64,000 nt of DNA, taken from Isoptericola sp. BMS4 (lineage in GTDB: Bacteria > Actinomycetota > Actinomycetes > Actinomycetales > Cellulomonadaceae). The stretch spans positions 799,140 to 863,139 of the forward strand of contig NZ_SIRP01000001.1 of the NCBI RefSeq assembly GCF_011634835.1, written 5' to 3'. Below, one piece after another: positions 25,312-34,144 of the stretch. Below the pieces are notes generated by a model. It did no database searches. It saw nothing but the letters and a program-made list of their open reading frames with translations, and was not told the origin of the DNA. A program made the position numbers and the translations under genes. Every line of letters starts with the position of its first letter. Position 1 is the stretch's first letter.

Positions 25312-26595
25312 GTGAAGATCCTCGTCGTCGGGAACGGTGCCCGCGAGCACGCCATCGTCCACTCCCTCGCGTCGGAGGACCCGGCGCACGAGCTGCACGC
25401 CGCCCCCGGCAACCCGGGTATCGCCGCGCAGGCGACGCTGCACCCCGTCGACGCGAACGACGGCGCCGCGGTCGCCCGGCTCGCGCGCGAGCTCGGCGCG
25501 GAGCTGGTCGTCGTCGGCCCGGAGGCCCCGCTCGTCGCGGGCGTCGCCGACGCGGTGCGCGACGCCGGGATCCCCGTCTTCGGCCCCTCGGCCGAGGCGG
25601 CGCGGCTGGAGGGCTCGAAGGCGTTCGCCAAGGACGTCATGGCGGCCGCGAACGTCCCGACCGCGATGGCGCACGTGTGCACGACCACGGACGAGGTCGC
25701 CGCCGCCCTCGACGCATTCGGACCGCCGTACGTGGTCAAGGACGACGGGCTCGCGGCCGGCAAGGGCGTCGTCGTGACGCCGGACCGGGACGCCGCGATG
25801 GCCCACGCGCGCGACGCGCTGGCCGCGCGCGGCGCGGACGGACGGATCGTCGTCGAGGAATTCCTCGACGGGCCCGAGGTGTCGCTGTTCTGCCTCTGCG
25901 ACGGCACCACCGTGGTGCCGATGGTGCCCGCGCAGGACTTCAAGCGCGTCGGTGACGGCGACGCCGGCCCGAACACCGGCGGCATGGGCGCCTACACGCC
26001 GCTCGACTGGGCGCCCGAGGGCCTCGTCGCCGAGGTCGTCGAGCGCATCGCCCAGCCCACCGTGGACGAGATGGCGCGCCGCGGCGTCCCGTTCGCCGGC
26101 ACCCTCTACGTGGGGCTGGCCCTGACGAGCCGCGGCACGCGCGTCGTGGAGTTCAACGCCCGCTTCGGCGACCCGGAGATCCAGGCGGTGCTCGCGCGCC
26201 TGCGCACGCCGCTGTCCGGGGTGCTGCTCGCCGCCGCCACGGGCCGCCTCGCCGACGTGGGGCCGCTGCGCTGGTCCGACGACGCCGTCGTCAACGTCGT
26301 CGTCGCCTCGCAGGGTTACCCGGAGTCGCCGCGCAAGGGCGACCCGATCAGCGGGATCGCCGCCGCCGAGGCGCTGGACGGGGTGCACGTGCTGCACGCC
26401 GGCACCGCGCTGTCCGGCGACGGCGGCCTGGTGTCTGCGGGCGGGCGCGTGCTGTCCGTCGTCGGGCGGGGCCGCGACCTCGCCGCCGCGCGCGCGGCGT
26501 CCTACGCGGGCGTGGCGATGATCGGCCTCGACGGCTCGCACCACCGCTCCGACATCGCGCTGGCCGCCGAGCGGGGCGAGGTCACCGTTCCCTGA
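25312..26595 (+). CDS. purD: Phosphoribosylamine-glycine ligase
   Basis: A 427-residue GARS of normal length. The N-terminal MKILVVGNGAREHAI, the ATP-grasp segments VVKDDGLAAGKGVVV and EEFLDGPEVSLFCL, the nucleotide site TGGMGAYTP and the metal-binding EFNARFGDPE are all present. It makes glycinamide ribonucleotide in purine synthesis. The GTG at 25312 directly follows a -10 box. It stands alone, diverging from the DUF559 gene and converging on a lipoprotein gene only 13 nt from its stop. Confidence 0.96.
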   Translation: MKILVVGNGAREHAIVHSLASEDPAHELHAAPGNPGIAAQATLHPVDANDGAAVARLARELGAELVVVGPEAPLVAGVADAVRDAGIPVFGPSAEAARLEGSKAFAKDVMAAANVPTAMAHVCTTTDEVAAALDAFGPPYVVKDDGLAAGKGVVVTPDRDAAMAHARDALAARGADGRIVVEEFLDGPEVSLFCLCDGTTVVPMVPAQDFKRVGDGDAGPNTGGMGAYTPLDWAPEGLVAEVVERIAQPTVDEMARRGVPFAGTLYVGLALTSRGTRVVEFNARFGDPEIQAVLARLRTPLSGVLLAAATGRLADVGPLRWSDDAVVNVVVASQGYPESPRKGDPISGIAAAEALDGVHVLHAGTALSGDGGLVSAGGRVLSVVGRGRDLAAARAASYAGVAMIGLDGSHHRSDIALAAERGEVTVP

Positions 26596-26608
26596 CGGGA
26601 CACCGCTC

Positions 26609-28129
26609 TCAGCCGGGTGTACCGGTCGCCAGCACCTCGCCGTCGGCGTCGAGCGCCTGGACCGCCACGTAGGCCGCGTCGCCGGGCACCCCAGGGACGG
26701 CCGTCTCGAACCCGGACCGCGGGACGGTCGTGACCTCCGTGGCCGTATCGGCGTCCTCGCCGGCGACCAGCCTCCAGCGCGCGACGTCGGTCGCGCCGTT
26801 CCAGCTCACGGAGGCCGTGTCGCCGTCCACCACGACGGCGGGCGGGTCGGACGGCGTCGCGTGCCAGTCGAAGCGGTAGGCCCGGTAGGTCTCGCCACCC
26901 AGCAGCGGGAACTCGCGCACGAGGGTGCCGTCGCCGGTGTACTCGCTGGTCCACTGCGCGTCGCCCCAGCCGATGACGACGTTGCCGCCCTCGAGCACCT
27001 GCATGTTCCCCTGGCTCCCGGCGAGCCGGTCCGGGTCGCCGGGCAGCCACTCCTGGTCCACCGACGCGGTCATGGCGTCCGTGTCGACGTCCAGCCGCAG
27101 GCCGCGCGAGTGCTTCCCGACCGGGGGGTCGCCCTGGTTGTCGAACACCGTCACGGTGCCGTCGTCGTGCCACTGGGCGTCGTGCTGCCAGGCGAACTGC
27201 GCGCCGGTCCCGGGCTCGTCACCGTCGCCCGAGCCCTCCATCGTGAAGTCCGAGCTCTTGCCGCCGAGCGTCCACCGGACGTCGCCGGTCGACCGGTCGA
27301 CGACGTACACCGCGTGGGTCTGCCGGGACGAGACCAGCAGGTCACCGTCGGGGGTGAGGGTCGCGGAGTTGACGTGGAACCAGTCGAACGGGTCCTCCTC
27401 CGTCCCCGACGGCTCGTCCTCCTCGTCCTCGGGCTCGACGGTGGCGTGCGTGTCGGTGAGGTCGACGTGGTCGAGCGCGGACCAGGTGGAGAGCACCTCG
27501 CCCGTCGCGACGTCGACCTCCTGGACGACGCCGTCGTAGACGTAGCCGTCCTCGTCGCCGCCCGCGGCGGTCAGGTCGCGCGGCACGACGGGGTAGGACA
27601 GGACCAGCATCGTGCCCTCGGGCGTGATGGTGGCGTCGTGCAGGTCGGCCTGGTGCGGTTCGAGGTCGGCGCCCGTCGTGACGGTCGCGATCTCCTCGTA
27701 CGACGTGTCGAGGACGTGGATGTCGCCGGTGCCGTGCCCGACGACGTCGGACCTGCCGGCGTAGTAGGTCAGGACCGGCTCGCCCCGGTACTCCTGGACG
27801 CGGAAGTCGTAGATCGGCGACTCCGCCGGGTCGATCCAGACCGGCTCGCCGGTGGCGTCCACGATCAGGCCGCCCAGGTGCGGCTCGGCCTCCTTCTTCG
27901 GCGCGAGGAAGTAGAGGTGGTCCGAGTCGTCGTCCGCGGCTGCCGGCCCCTCGGTGACCGGGAGGGGCGGGGCCGACATGTCGACGGTGCGGTACGTGCG
28001 GGGAGCCGGTTCAGGCTCGTCCTCGTCCTCGTCCCCGGCGCAGGAGACGAGGGCGAGCGCGAGCACGCCGCCGGCGCCGAGAACGGCGGTCCGGCGCCGT
28101 CGGGACGAGGGTGCGCGCTGAGGGGCCAT
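26609..28129 (-). CDS. Arylsulfotransferase-family (ASST-like) lipoprotein
   Basis: A 506-residue exported protein. A signal peptide with lipobox LVSC (about 27-30) is followed by an acidic linker and a beta-propeller-like body with repeated T-G-E/D-V-x-W-x turns (DRSTGDVRWTLGG, ATGEPVWIDP). WFHVNSATLTPDGDLLVSSR, FAWQHDAQWHDDGTVTVFDNQG and QGNMQVLEGGNVVIGWGD are ASST/Asst_2 hallmarks, including the conserved His residues. The C-terminal domain (about 410-506) is fibronectin III-like. True sulfotransferase activity is unproven for the actinobacterial lipoproteins of this group. A CAGGCT box lies 6 nt before the ATG. Confidence 0.82.
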   Translation of the reverse strand: MAPQRAPSSRRRRTAVLGAGGVLALALVSCAGDEDEDEPEPAPRTYRTVDMSAPPLPVTEGPAAADDDSDHLYFLAPKKEAEPHLGGLIVDATGEPVWIDPAESPIYDFRVQEYRGEPVLTYYAGRSDVVGHGTGDIHVLDTSYEEIATVTTGADLEPHQADLHDATITPEGTMLVLSYPVVPRDLTAAGGDEDGYVYDGVVQEVDVATGEVLSTWSALDHVDLTDTHATVEPEDEEDEPSGTEEDPFDWFHVNSATLTPDGDLLVSSRQTHAVYVVDRSTGDVRWTLGGKSSDFTMEGSGDGDEPGTGAQFAWQHDAQWHDDGTVTVFDNQGDPPVGKHSRGLRLDVDTDAMTASVDQEWLPGDPDRLAGSQGNMQVLEGGNVVIGWGDAQWTSEYTGDGTLVREFPLLGGETYRAYRFDWHATPSDPPAVVVDGDTASVSWNGATDVARWRLVAGEDADTATEVTTVPRSGFETAVPGVPGDAAYVAVQALDADGEVLATGTPG

Positions 28130-28238
28130 GTGCTGAGCCTGCCGTGTCGGGCGGTGCCGGTGCCACCGGTCGCCCGGCGGCGCCGAGCCGCGAGGTCCCG
28201 GAGATCGGCCCGGCGGCCCCGGGTCGGTCCCGCAGTGA

Positions 28239-28244
28239 GAGACT
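28239..28244 (+). promoter_or_regulatory. Degenerate -10 box GAGACT of purC
   Basis: The hexamer ends 7 nt before the GTG at 28252, with no ribosome site; it differs from TAGACT only at its first base. Confidence 0.35.
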
Positions 28245-28251
28245 GGGCGCC

Positions 28252-29232
28252 GTGACCGACGCGCGCCCCACCTCGACGTCCGAGATGTCCGACGCCTTCG
28301 CCGGCGGCCCGCTGGACCTGCCCGGCTGGCGGCACGTCTACTCCGGCAAGGTGCGTGACCTGTACGAGCCGGACCTGCCGGCGCTCGGCGGGGTGCACCC
28401 GCTGGGCGACGTGGTGCTCGTCGTCGCGTCGGACCGCGTCTCCGCGTACGACCACGCGCTCAGCCCCAGCATCCCCGACAAGGGCGTGGTGCTGACCCAG
28501 CTCAGCCTGTGGTGGTTCGACCAGCTCGCCGACCTCGTGCCGAACCACGTGGTCTCGTGCGAGCCGTCCGCCGAGCCGGGCGACGGCCTGGTGCCCGACG
28601 TCGTCGCCGGGCGCGCCATGATCTGCCGCCGGCTGGACATGTTCCCGGTGGAGTGCGTCGCGCGCGGCTACCTCACCGGGTCCGGCCTCGCCGAGTACCG
28701 TGCCGGCGGCGAGGTCACCGGCATCCCGCTGCCCGCCGGGCTCGTCGACGGGTCGCGGCTGCCCGAGCCGATCTTCACCCCCGCCACCAAGGCCGAGCAG
28801 GGCGAGCACGACGAGAACGTCACCTTTGCGGAGGTCGCCCGGCGGCTGGGCGACGACGACGCGTCGCGCCTGCGCGACCTCACCCTCGCGGTCTACGCTC
28901 GCGCCGAGCGGATCGCGCGCGAGCGCGGCGTGATCCTCGCTGACACGAAGCTGGAGTTCGGCGTCGACCCGGCCACCGGCGCGACCGTCCTCGGCGACGA
29001 GGTGCTGACCCCGGACTCGTCCCGCTTCTGGCCGGCGGACCAGTGGGAGCCGGGCCGTGCGCAGCCGAGCTTCGACAAGCAGTTCGTGCGGGACTGGCTC
29101 ACGTCCGACGCGTCCGGCTGGGACCGGTCCGGCGACGTCCCGCCGCCCCCGCTGCCCGACGACGTGGTGCGGCGGACCCGGGACCGCTACCTGGAGGCGT
29201 TCGAGCGGCTGACGGGCTCGCCGCTGCGCTAA
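28252..29232 (+). CDS. purC: Phosphoribosylaminoimidazole-succinocarboxamide synthase
   Basis: A 326-residue SAICAR synthetase of the longer type. YSGKVRDLYEPD near residue 28 is the N-terminal signature, followed by DRVSAYD, ARGYLTGSGLAEY, PIFTPATKAEQGEHDENVTF, LADTKLEFG and DEVLTPDSSRFW. It condenses CAIR with aspartate. The GTG at 28252 is the most plausible start; the reading frame is open further upstream but there it overlaps the promoter and the diverging lipoprotein gene. No other pur gene is adjacent on this side. Confidence 0.96.
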   Translation: MTDARPTSTSEMSDAFAGGPLDLPGWRHVYSGKVRDLYEPDLPALGGVHPLGDVVLVVASDRVSAYDHALSPSIPDKGVVLTQLSLWWFDQLADLVPNHVVSCEPSAEPGDGLVPDVVAGRAMICRRLDMFPVECVARGYLTGSGLAEYRAGGEVTGIPLPAGLVDGSRLPEPIFTPATKAEQGEHDENVTFAEVARRLGDDDASRLRDLTLAVYARAERIARERGVILADTKLEFGVDPATGATVLGDEVLTPDSSRFWPADQWEPGRAQPSFDKQFVRDWLTSDASGWDRSGDVPPPPLPDDVVRRTRDRYLEAFERLTGSPLR

Positions 29233-29279
29233 GAGGTCGACGCCGGGCGGGCCCGGCTCCGCGCTGCGGCGGCCCGTCG

Positions 29280-30152
29280 TCACATGCGGGAGAAGGCGAC
29301 GCTGTCCTCGAGCAGGGTGCCGTCGGGGTTCTCCACGACGCAGAGCATTTGGCGGTCGCCGAAGCCCCACGTCGTCTCGTCGGGGCCGATGTAGTACATC
29401 GACAGGCTCGAGTCCTCGTAGCCGATCCCCACGTACACGGTGAAGGAACGGGAGCAGAGGTCCTCGAAGCTGGCCTCGATCTCGTCGGTGCCCGGGAACG
29501 CGTCGCCCTCGAGGGTGTGCACGCCGACGACCTGCGACGTGTGGGGGGTGTCGCAGTCGGCCGGGGAGATGTCCTCGAGGGTCGTGGCCTCGTACGGCAG
29601 GTCGAAGCAGTCGCCCTGGTCGTAGCCGAGGCCCATCCCCTCCTGCAGCCCCTCCTGGTAGCTCTCCTCGAAGCCCTCGGTGAACGCGTCCTGGAAGTCC
29701 TGGTTGCTCGCCACGAACAGGACGGCACCGATGGCGATCGCCCAACCGATGGTGCCGAGCGCACCGAGGACGATGCCCGCGATCGCGAGGCCGCGCCCCG
29801 AGCGCTCGGGGCGCTTGGTGCGCACCACCCCGGCGATGCCGAGGCCGAGTGGGATCAGCGCCATGCCCAGGATGCCGGTGACCAGCGCGGCGACCGACAC
29901 CCCGTCCGTCCTGGGCTGCTGCGGCGCGGAGTACGGCGTGCCGTACCCGGGCGGGGGCGCCGCCGGGCCGGCGTCGGGCGTCGTGTACGGGGCGGGTGCC
30001 GCGTACGGAGGGGCGGGGGGCTGCGGTGCCCCGGGAACGGCAGGAGGCTCGCCGGACACCGCGTACGGGTCGGTCGCGCCGCCCTGCGGCGTGGACGGCG
30101 ATGCCGGCTGCTCGGGCGGGGTGGGGCCGGTGGGCGGCGTGGGGGCGGACAT
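29280..30152 (-). CDS. DUF4190 / septum-formation-domain membrane protein
   Basis: A 290-residue protein. A Pro/Tyr/Ala-rich cytoplasmic N-terminus (about 1-85) precedes a DUF4190-type pair of membrane helices (VAALVTGILGMALIPLGLGIAGV and GLAIAGIVLGALGTIGWAIAIGAVLF, about 85-150) and an extracytoplasmic septum-formation-like domain with GDCFDLPYEATTLEDI, ADCDTPHTSQVVGVHTL and a later CSRSFTVYVG. It is built like the smaller protein at 8617-9261. The role is unknown. The ATG at 30152 follows GAGGG; longer starts run into the purS promoter region. Confidence 0.8.
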   Translation of the reverse strand: MSAPTPPTGPTPPEQPASPSTPQGGATDPYAVSGEPPAVPGAPQPPAPPYAAPAPYTTPDAGPAAPPPGYGTPYSAPQQPRTDGVSVAALVTGILGMALIPLGLGIAGVVRTKRPERSGRGLAIAGIVLGALGTIGWAIAIGAVLFVASNQDFQDAFTEGFEESYQEGLQEGMGLGYDQGDCFDLPYEATTLEDISPADCDTPHTSQVVGVHTLEGDAFPGTDEIEASFEDLCSRSFTVYVGIGYEDSSLSMYYIGPDETTWGFGDRQMLCVVENPDGTLLEDSVAFSRM

Positions 30153-30300
30153 CTGCCCTCTCTGGTGTCGTGGCTCGGGGTCGTGGACGTGGGCGGTGCC
30201 CGGGGGCGTCGACGCACGTCGCGCACGAGGGTAGCGCCCGCCCCCGACGCCGTGTCGCGGGGTGACGAGGGCGGGCGCCGGCCCTCGGCCGCCCGACAGG

Positions 30301-30428
30301 TAGACTCGACGCGGAATCCCGCCGCCGTGCTCCCGCTCGCCACACGCGCTCCTCCTGGTGCGCGTCCCTGCTGGGATCCCGGAGCGGCGGCCCCACCGAC
30401 TTGCCCGGTCACGATTCAAGGAGCGCCC
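30301..30428 (+). promoter_or_regulatory. purS promoter and structured leader with anti-Shine-Dalgarno loop
   Basis: A -10 box TAGACT (30301-30306) leaves a leader of about 115 nt. It can form CCGCCG (30319-30324) with CGGCGG (30385-30390) plus CTCC/GGAG, or alternatively GGAaTCCC (30313-30320) with GGGATCC (30373-30379). A central hairpin ACGCGC/GCGCGT (30344-30349, 30360-30365) exposes TCCTCCTGGT, whose CTCCT complements AGGAG of the purS ribosome site (30419-30423). It is a candidate cis-regulatory RNA, not a recognised class. Confidence 0.45.
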
Positions 30429-30689
30429 GTGGGACGCGTCGTCGTCGAGGTCATGCCCAAGCCCGAGATCCTGGACCCCCAGGGCAAGGCCGTCGTCGGG
30501 GCGCTGCCGCGCCTCGGCTTCACCCAGTTCAGCGGGGTCCGTCAGGGCAAGCGGTTCGAGCTCGAGGTCGACGGCGAGGTGACGCCGGAGGTGCTGGCCG
30601 CGGCGCGCGAGGCCGCCACGACCGTGCTGTCCAACCCGGTGATCGAGGACGTCGTCGCCGTCACCGACGCCACCGAGGTGTCCGCCTGA
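30429..30689 (+). CDS. purS: Phosphoribosylformylglycinamidine synthase subunit PurS
   Basis: An 86-residue small subunit: [19 protein letters not shown] at the N-terminus and [19 protein letters not shown] match PurS. It bridges PurQ and PurL and channels ammonia in FGAM synthesis. GTG 30429 follows AAGGAG with 5-nt spacing. Its stop overlaps the purQ start (TGATG), so the subunits are coupled. Expression may be modulated by the structured leader. Confidence 0.95.
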   Translation: MGRVVVEVMPKPEILDPQGKAVVGALPRLGFTQFSGVRQGKRFELEVDGEVTPEVLAAAREAATTVLSNPVIEDVVAVTDATEVSA

Positions 30690-31405
30690 TGCCGGAGACG
30701 CTCGCGGCCGCCAGGATCGGCGTCGTCACCTTCCCCGGCACGCTCGACGACCGCGACGCCGCCCGCGCGGTGCGCCTCGCCGGCGGCGAGCCGGTGTCCC
30801 TGTGGCACGCGGACGGGGACCTGCAGGGGGTCGACGCCGTCGTGCTGCCGGGCGGGTTCTCCTACGGCGACTACCTGCGCGCCGGCGCGATCAGCCGCTT
30901 CGCGCCCGCGATGGACGCCATCGTGGACGCCGCGAAGGGCGGCATGCCCGTGCTCGGCATCTGCAACGGCTTCCAGGTGCTCACCGAGGCACACCTGCTG
31001 CCGGGCTCGATGATCAAGAACGACCACCTGCACTTCGTGTGCCGAGAGCAGGTGCTGTCGGTCGAGAACGCCGACACGGCCTGGACCAACGCCTACGAGC
31101 AGGGCCAGCGGATCACCATCCCGCTGAAGAACCAGGACGGGCAGTTCGTCGCCGACGAGCGCACCCTGGACGAGCTGGAGGGCGAGGGCCGGGTCGCGTT
31201 CCGTTACCAGGACGGCAACCCCAACGGCTCGCGCCGCGACATCGCGGGCATCACCAACGCCCGCGGCAACGTGGTCGGCCTGATGCCGCACCCCGAGCAC
31301 GCCGTCGAGGCGGGCTTCGGGCCGGCGGACGCGACGGGCCCCCGGGCCGGGACCGACGGGCTCGGGTTCTTCACCTCCGTGCTCGCGTCCCTCGTGCGGG
31401 CGTGA
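30689..31405 (+). CDS. purQ: Phosphoribosylformylglycinamidine synthase subunit PurQ
   Basis: A 238-residue class I glutamine amidotransferase. The nucleophile Cys lies in [11 protein letters not shown] (about 92-102) and the His/Glu pair in [11 protein letters not shown] near residue 200. [20 protein letters not shown] opens the domain. It releases ammonia from glutamine for FGAM synthetase. The large PurL subunit is not encoded next to it; a GNAT gene follows 31 nt later, so purL must be elsewhere. Confidence 0.96.
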   Translation: MPETLAAARIGVVTFPGTLDDRDAARAVRLAGGEPVSLWHADGDLQGVDAVVLPGGFSYGDYLRAGAISRFAPAMDAIVDAAKGGMPVLGICNGFQVLTEAHLLPGSMIKNDHLHFVCREQVLSVENADTAWTNAYEQGQRITIPLKNQDGQFVADERTLDELEGEGRVAFRYQDGNPNGSRRDIAGITNARGNVVGLMPHPEHAVEAGFGPADATGPRAGTDGLGFFTSVLASLVRA

Positions 31406-31436
31406 CGTCCCGGGCCGCCGGACGAGAGGACACCCC

Positions 31437-31949
31437 GTGAGCACGACGACGCACCAGCATGCCGACCAGGTCGTGGTCGAGGCCGTGGCGTGGGACGCGC
31501 CCGGCGCCGCCGCCCTGCGCGCGGCGCAGGAGGCCGAGATGGCCGTGCGGTACGGCGGCGAGGACGACGCGCCGGCCATCGACCCGGCGTCGATCGTCGT
31601 GACGCTCGTCGCCAGGGTGGACGGCGAGCCCGCCGCCACCGTCGCGGTGCGGGACGTGTCCGGCACCGACGACGGCCGCGGGCGCGGCACCACGCACCCG
31701 GCCGCCACGGGCGAGGTCAAGCGCCTCTACGTGGACCCGGCCCGGCGCGGGCTGGGTCTGGCCAAGCGGCTCATGGCCGACGTCGAGACGGCGGCGCGCA
31801 GGGTCGGCTTCCGCCGCTTCGTCCTCGAGACCGGTATCGAGCAGCCGGAGGCGATCGGCCTGTACGAGGCGCTCGGGTACGCGCCGATCGAGAAGTACGG
31901 CGACCACGCCCACGAGGAGAAGCAGCGCTGCTACGGCAAGCGCCTCTGA
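31437..31949 (+). CDS. GNAT-family N-acetyltransferase
   Basis: A 170-residue GNAT. The acetyl-CoA binding motif A is VKRLYVDPARRGLGLAKRLM (about 99-118), with the R-x-x-G-x-G/A loop, and motif B is GLYEALGYAPIEKYGDH. The acceptor is unknown. Start GTG follows AGGA. It lies 31 nt after purQ on the same strand and may be co-transcribed, but no purine role is implied. Confidence 0.88.
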   Translation: MSTTTHQHADQVVVEAVAWDAPGAAALRAAQEAEMAVRYGGEDDAPAIDPASIVVTLVARVDGEPAATVAVRDVSGTDDGRGRGTTHPAATGEVKRLYVDPARRGLGLAKRLMADVETAARRVGFRRFVLETGIEQPEAIGLYEALGYAPIEKYGDHAHEEKQRCYGKRL

Positions 31950-31973
31950 CCGGTCACGGCCGTCGCCGAGGGG

Positions 31974-32345
31974 TCAGCTCCACGGCCGCAGCTGCTGCAG
32001 GGTCCAGGAGTTGCCGTCCGGGTCGTCGAAGGTGACGAACCGTCCCCAGGGCTGGTCGTCCACGCCCTCGGCCGCCACGCCGAGCCCGCGCAGGTGGGCC
32101 AGCGCCTCGTCGGCGTCGGGCACGACCACCTGGATCGAGTCCTGGGTGCCCGGCGCGAGGCCGCCGCCGAGGCCGGTGCCGAACGCGATGGAGCAGGCCG
32201 ACCCCGGCGGGGTCATCTGGACGAACCGGAGGTCGTCGCTGACCTGGTGGTCGTGGTCCCGGTGGAACCCGATGCGCTCGTAGAAGTCGGCGGCGCGGTC
32301 CACGTCGGTGACGGGGACGAAGATGAGCTCGATCTTCCAGTCCAT
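31974..32345 (-). CDS. VOC-family (glyoxalase/bleomycin resistance-like) protein
   Basis: A 123-residue protein with two beta-alpha-beta-beta-beta modules: LIFVPVTDVDRAADFYERIGF (about 6-26) and VVVPDADEALAHLRGLGV, ending in VTFDDPDGNSWTLQQL, the usual VOC C-terminal signature with metal-site acid residues. The substrate is unknown. ATG 32345 follows AGAGGT. It sits 28 nt behind an LLM oxidoreductase gene on the same strand, probably an operon. Confidence 0.88.
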   Translation of the reverse strand: MDWKIELIFVPVTDVDRAADFYERIGFHRDHDHQVSDDLRFVQMTPPGSACSIAFGTGLGGGLAPGTQDSIQVVVPDADEALAHLRGLGVAAEGVDDQPWGRFVTFDDPDGNSWTLQQLRPWS

Positions 32346-32373
32346 GGCAGGGACCTCTTCTCGGTGGCGGGTG

Positions 32374-33282
32374 TCAGTCGGTGGACAGCAGGGGACGGAC
32401 CTCGCGGCCCAGGAGCTCGACGAGTCCCGGCAGGTCGGGCTCGTCCGCGGTCGGCTGGATCGCGACGGCCGTCGCGCCGGCGTCGGCCAGGCGCAGGACG
32501 CCGTCGGCGATCGCCCGCGCGTCGCCGGCCGCGCCGACGCCTCGGCCGGGCTCGGCGCCCCACTGCGGCAGCTCGGCGTCGAGACGCTCCTGGGCACCGG
32601 GCCCTGTGGCGGCGATCAGGGTGGCGTGCACGTCCGGCAGTCGGCGGCCCGCCCCCTTCGCCGCGTCCCGCGCCGTCGCGACCGAGCCGCGTACGTCGTC
32701 GGGCGTCAGCGCGTTCGCGAGCACGAGACCGTCGCCCAGCTCGCCGACCAGCGCGAGGGACCTCGGCCCGACGCCGCCCAGCCACAGCGGCAGCCCCGGC
32801 TCCGGCGGCCAGTCGAGGCGGACGCGGTCGAGCGTCACGTACCGGCCCGACGTCGTCACCTCCTCGCCCGCGAGCAGGCGGCGCAGCGCGTCGGTGTGCT
32901 CGCGCAGCAGCGTGAGCGGCGACCCGGCGCGGACCCCGGACTGGGCCATCCACTCCTGGACGCCGTGGCCGACGGCGGGGAGGAAGCGGCCGGGGAACAG
33001 GCGGGCGAGCGTGGCGATCTCCATCGCCGTGATCGCCGTGCTGCGCAGCGGCGCGGGCATCAGGCCGATGCCGACGCGGATCCGCTCCGTCCACGCCAGG
33101 GCCGCGCTCGCCGACGCCAGGCCGCTCTGCTTGAAGCAGTCCTCCCAGACCCACAGGTCGTCCAGACCGGCCGCCTCCGCGGTGGTGGCGAGCGGGCGCA
33201 GCGTCTCCGGCTCGTGGGTGGGGACGAAGGCGATGCCGAGGCGGACAGGGGCGTCGGGGCGTGGGGCAGCAGCGACCGTCAT
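32374..33282 (-). CDS. LLM-class (luciferase-like) flavin-dependent oxidoreductase
   Basis: A 302-residue TIM-barrel oxidoreductase. Recognisable segments are LGIAFVPTHEPETLRPLATTAEAAGLDDLWVWED at the N-terminus, RIRVGIGLMPAPLRS, GRFLPAVGHGVQEWM and LPLWLGGVGPRSLALVGELGDG. These match the F420- or FMN-dependent LLM superfamily; which cofactor is used is not clear. The ATG at 33282 gives the conventional N-terminus. No ribosome site is evident; CACGAT lies 6 nt upstream. Confidence 0.85.
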   Translation of the reverse strand: MTVAAAPRPDAPVRLGIAFVPTHEPETLRPLATTAEAAGLDDLWVWEDCFKQSGLASASAALAWTERIRVGIGLMPAPLRSTAITAMEIATLARLFPGRFLPAVGHGVQEWMAQSGVRAGSPLTLLREHTDALRRLLAGEEVTTSGRYVTLDRVRLDWPPEPGLPLWLGGVGPRSLALVGELGDGLVLANALTPDDVRGSVATARDAAKGAGRRLPDVHATLIAATGPGAQERLDAELPQWGAEPGRGVGAAGDARAIADGVLRLADAGATAVAIQPTADEPDLPGLVELLGREVRPLLSTD

Positions 33283-33345
33283 GCCGCTATCGTGCCTGCC
33301 GCCTCCGACACGGGCTGTCACGGCCCGGTGGCGCCGGTGGTGCCG

Positions 33346-34143
33346 TCAGCCGCGGGAGCGCAGGTAGGTGAGCTGCGCCGCGACGGACTGCCGCGCCGCG
33401 CCCCGCACGGCGGGGTCGACGTCCGCATACACCTGGTCGACGACGGCGTCGACGACGCCGTCGGCGACGGCGCTGCCCGCGTCGACGCCGAGCTCGCCCA
33501 GGGCGCCCCGGACCTGGTCCAGTCGCTCGAGCCGGTGCGCCCGGTACGCGCGCACCACGGGGCCGAGGTCGTCGAGCGCGGGGCCGTGCGCGGGGACCGC
33601 GCGCCGGCCCTCTCCGACACGTTCGAGGGCGTCGAGGCTGTCCAGGTAGTCGGCCAGGGAGCCGTCGGGCTCGGTGATGACGGTGGTGCCGCGCCCGAGC
33701 ACGGTGTCGCCGGTGAGGACCACGGGATCCTCGCCCGGTCCGGTGACGACGAACGACACCGAGTCGGCGGTGTGCCCCGGCGTCGCGAGCACGTCCACGC
33801 GGACACCGGCCGCCTGGATCGTCTCCCCGTCGCGCAGGGGCGTGCCGCCGTGGCAGTGCGCCGGGTCGGCCGCCCGCACCGGGGCGCCCGTGAACTCGCG
33901 CAGGCGCGGCGATCCCGCCGTGTGGTCGGCGTGCCGGTGCGTGATCAGCACCAGTTCCACCGGCCCGGTCCCGGCGAGCGCCCGCAGGTGCGCCTCGTCG
34001 TCCGGGCCGGGGTCGACGACGACGCACGACGACGAGCCCGGCGCGCGCAGGACGACGGAGCGTGTGCCGTCCAACGTCATCGGGCCGGGATTGTCGGCGC
34101 GCAGGACGGCGACGCTGCGGGTCACGTCCCACGTCGCGCCCAC
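33346..34143 (-). CDS. MBL-fold metallo-hydrolase
   Basis: A 265-residue beta-lactamase-fold hydrolase. The metal ligands are THRHADHTAG (about 68-77), ATPGHTADSV (about 118-127), LTGDTVLG (about 142-149) and a C-terminal PAHG. The C-terminal helical region (about 195-265) resembles the LACTB2/winged-helix extension of this branch, which includes RNA- and thioester-cleaving members. GTG start 34143 is 1 nt after the stop of the LLM gene, so the two are co-transcribed. Confidence 0.88.
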   Translation of the reverse strand: MGATWDVTRSVAVLRADNPGPMTLDGTRSVVLRAPGSSSCVVVDPGPDDEAHLRALAGTGPVELVLITHRHADHTAGSPRLREFTGAPVRAADPAHCHGGTPLRDGETIQAAGVRVDVLATPGHTADSVSFVVTGPGEDPVVLTGDTVLGRGTTVITEPDGSLADYLDSLDALERVGEGRRAVPAHGPALDDLGPVVRAYRAHRLERLDQVRGALGELGVDAGSAVADGVVDAVVDQVYADVDPAVRGAARQSVAAQLTYLRSRG

Positions 34144-34144
34144 C

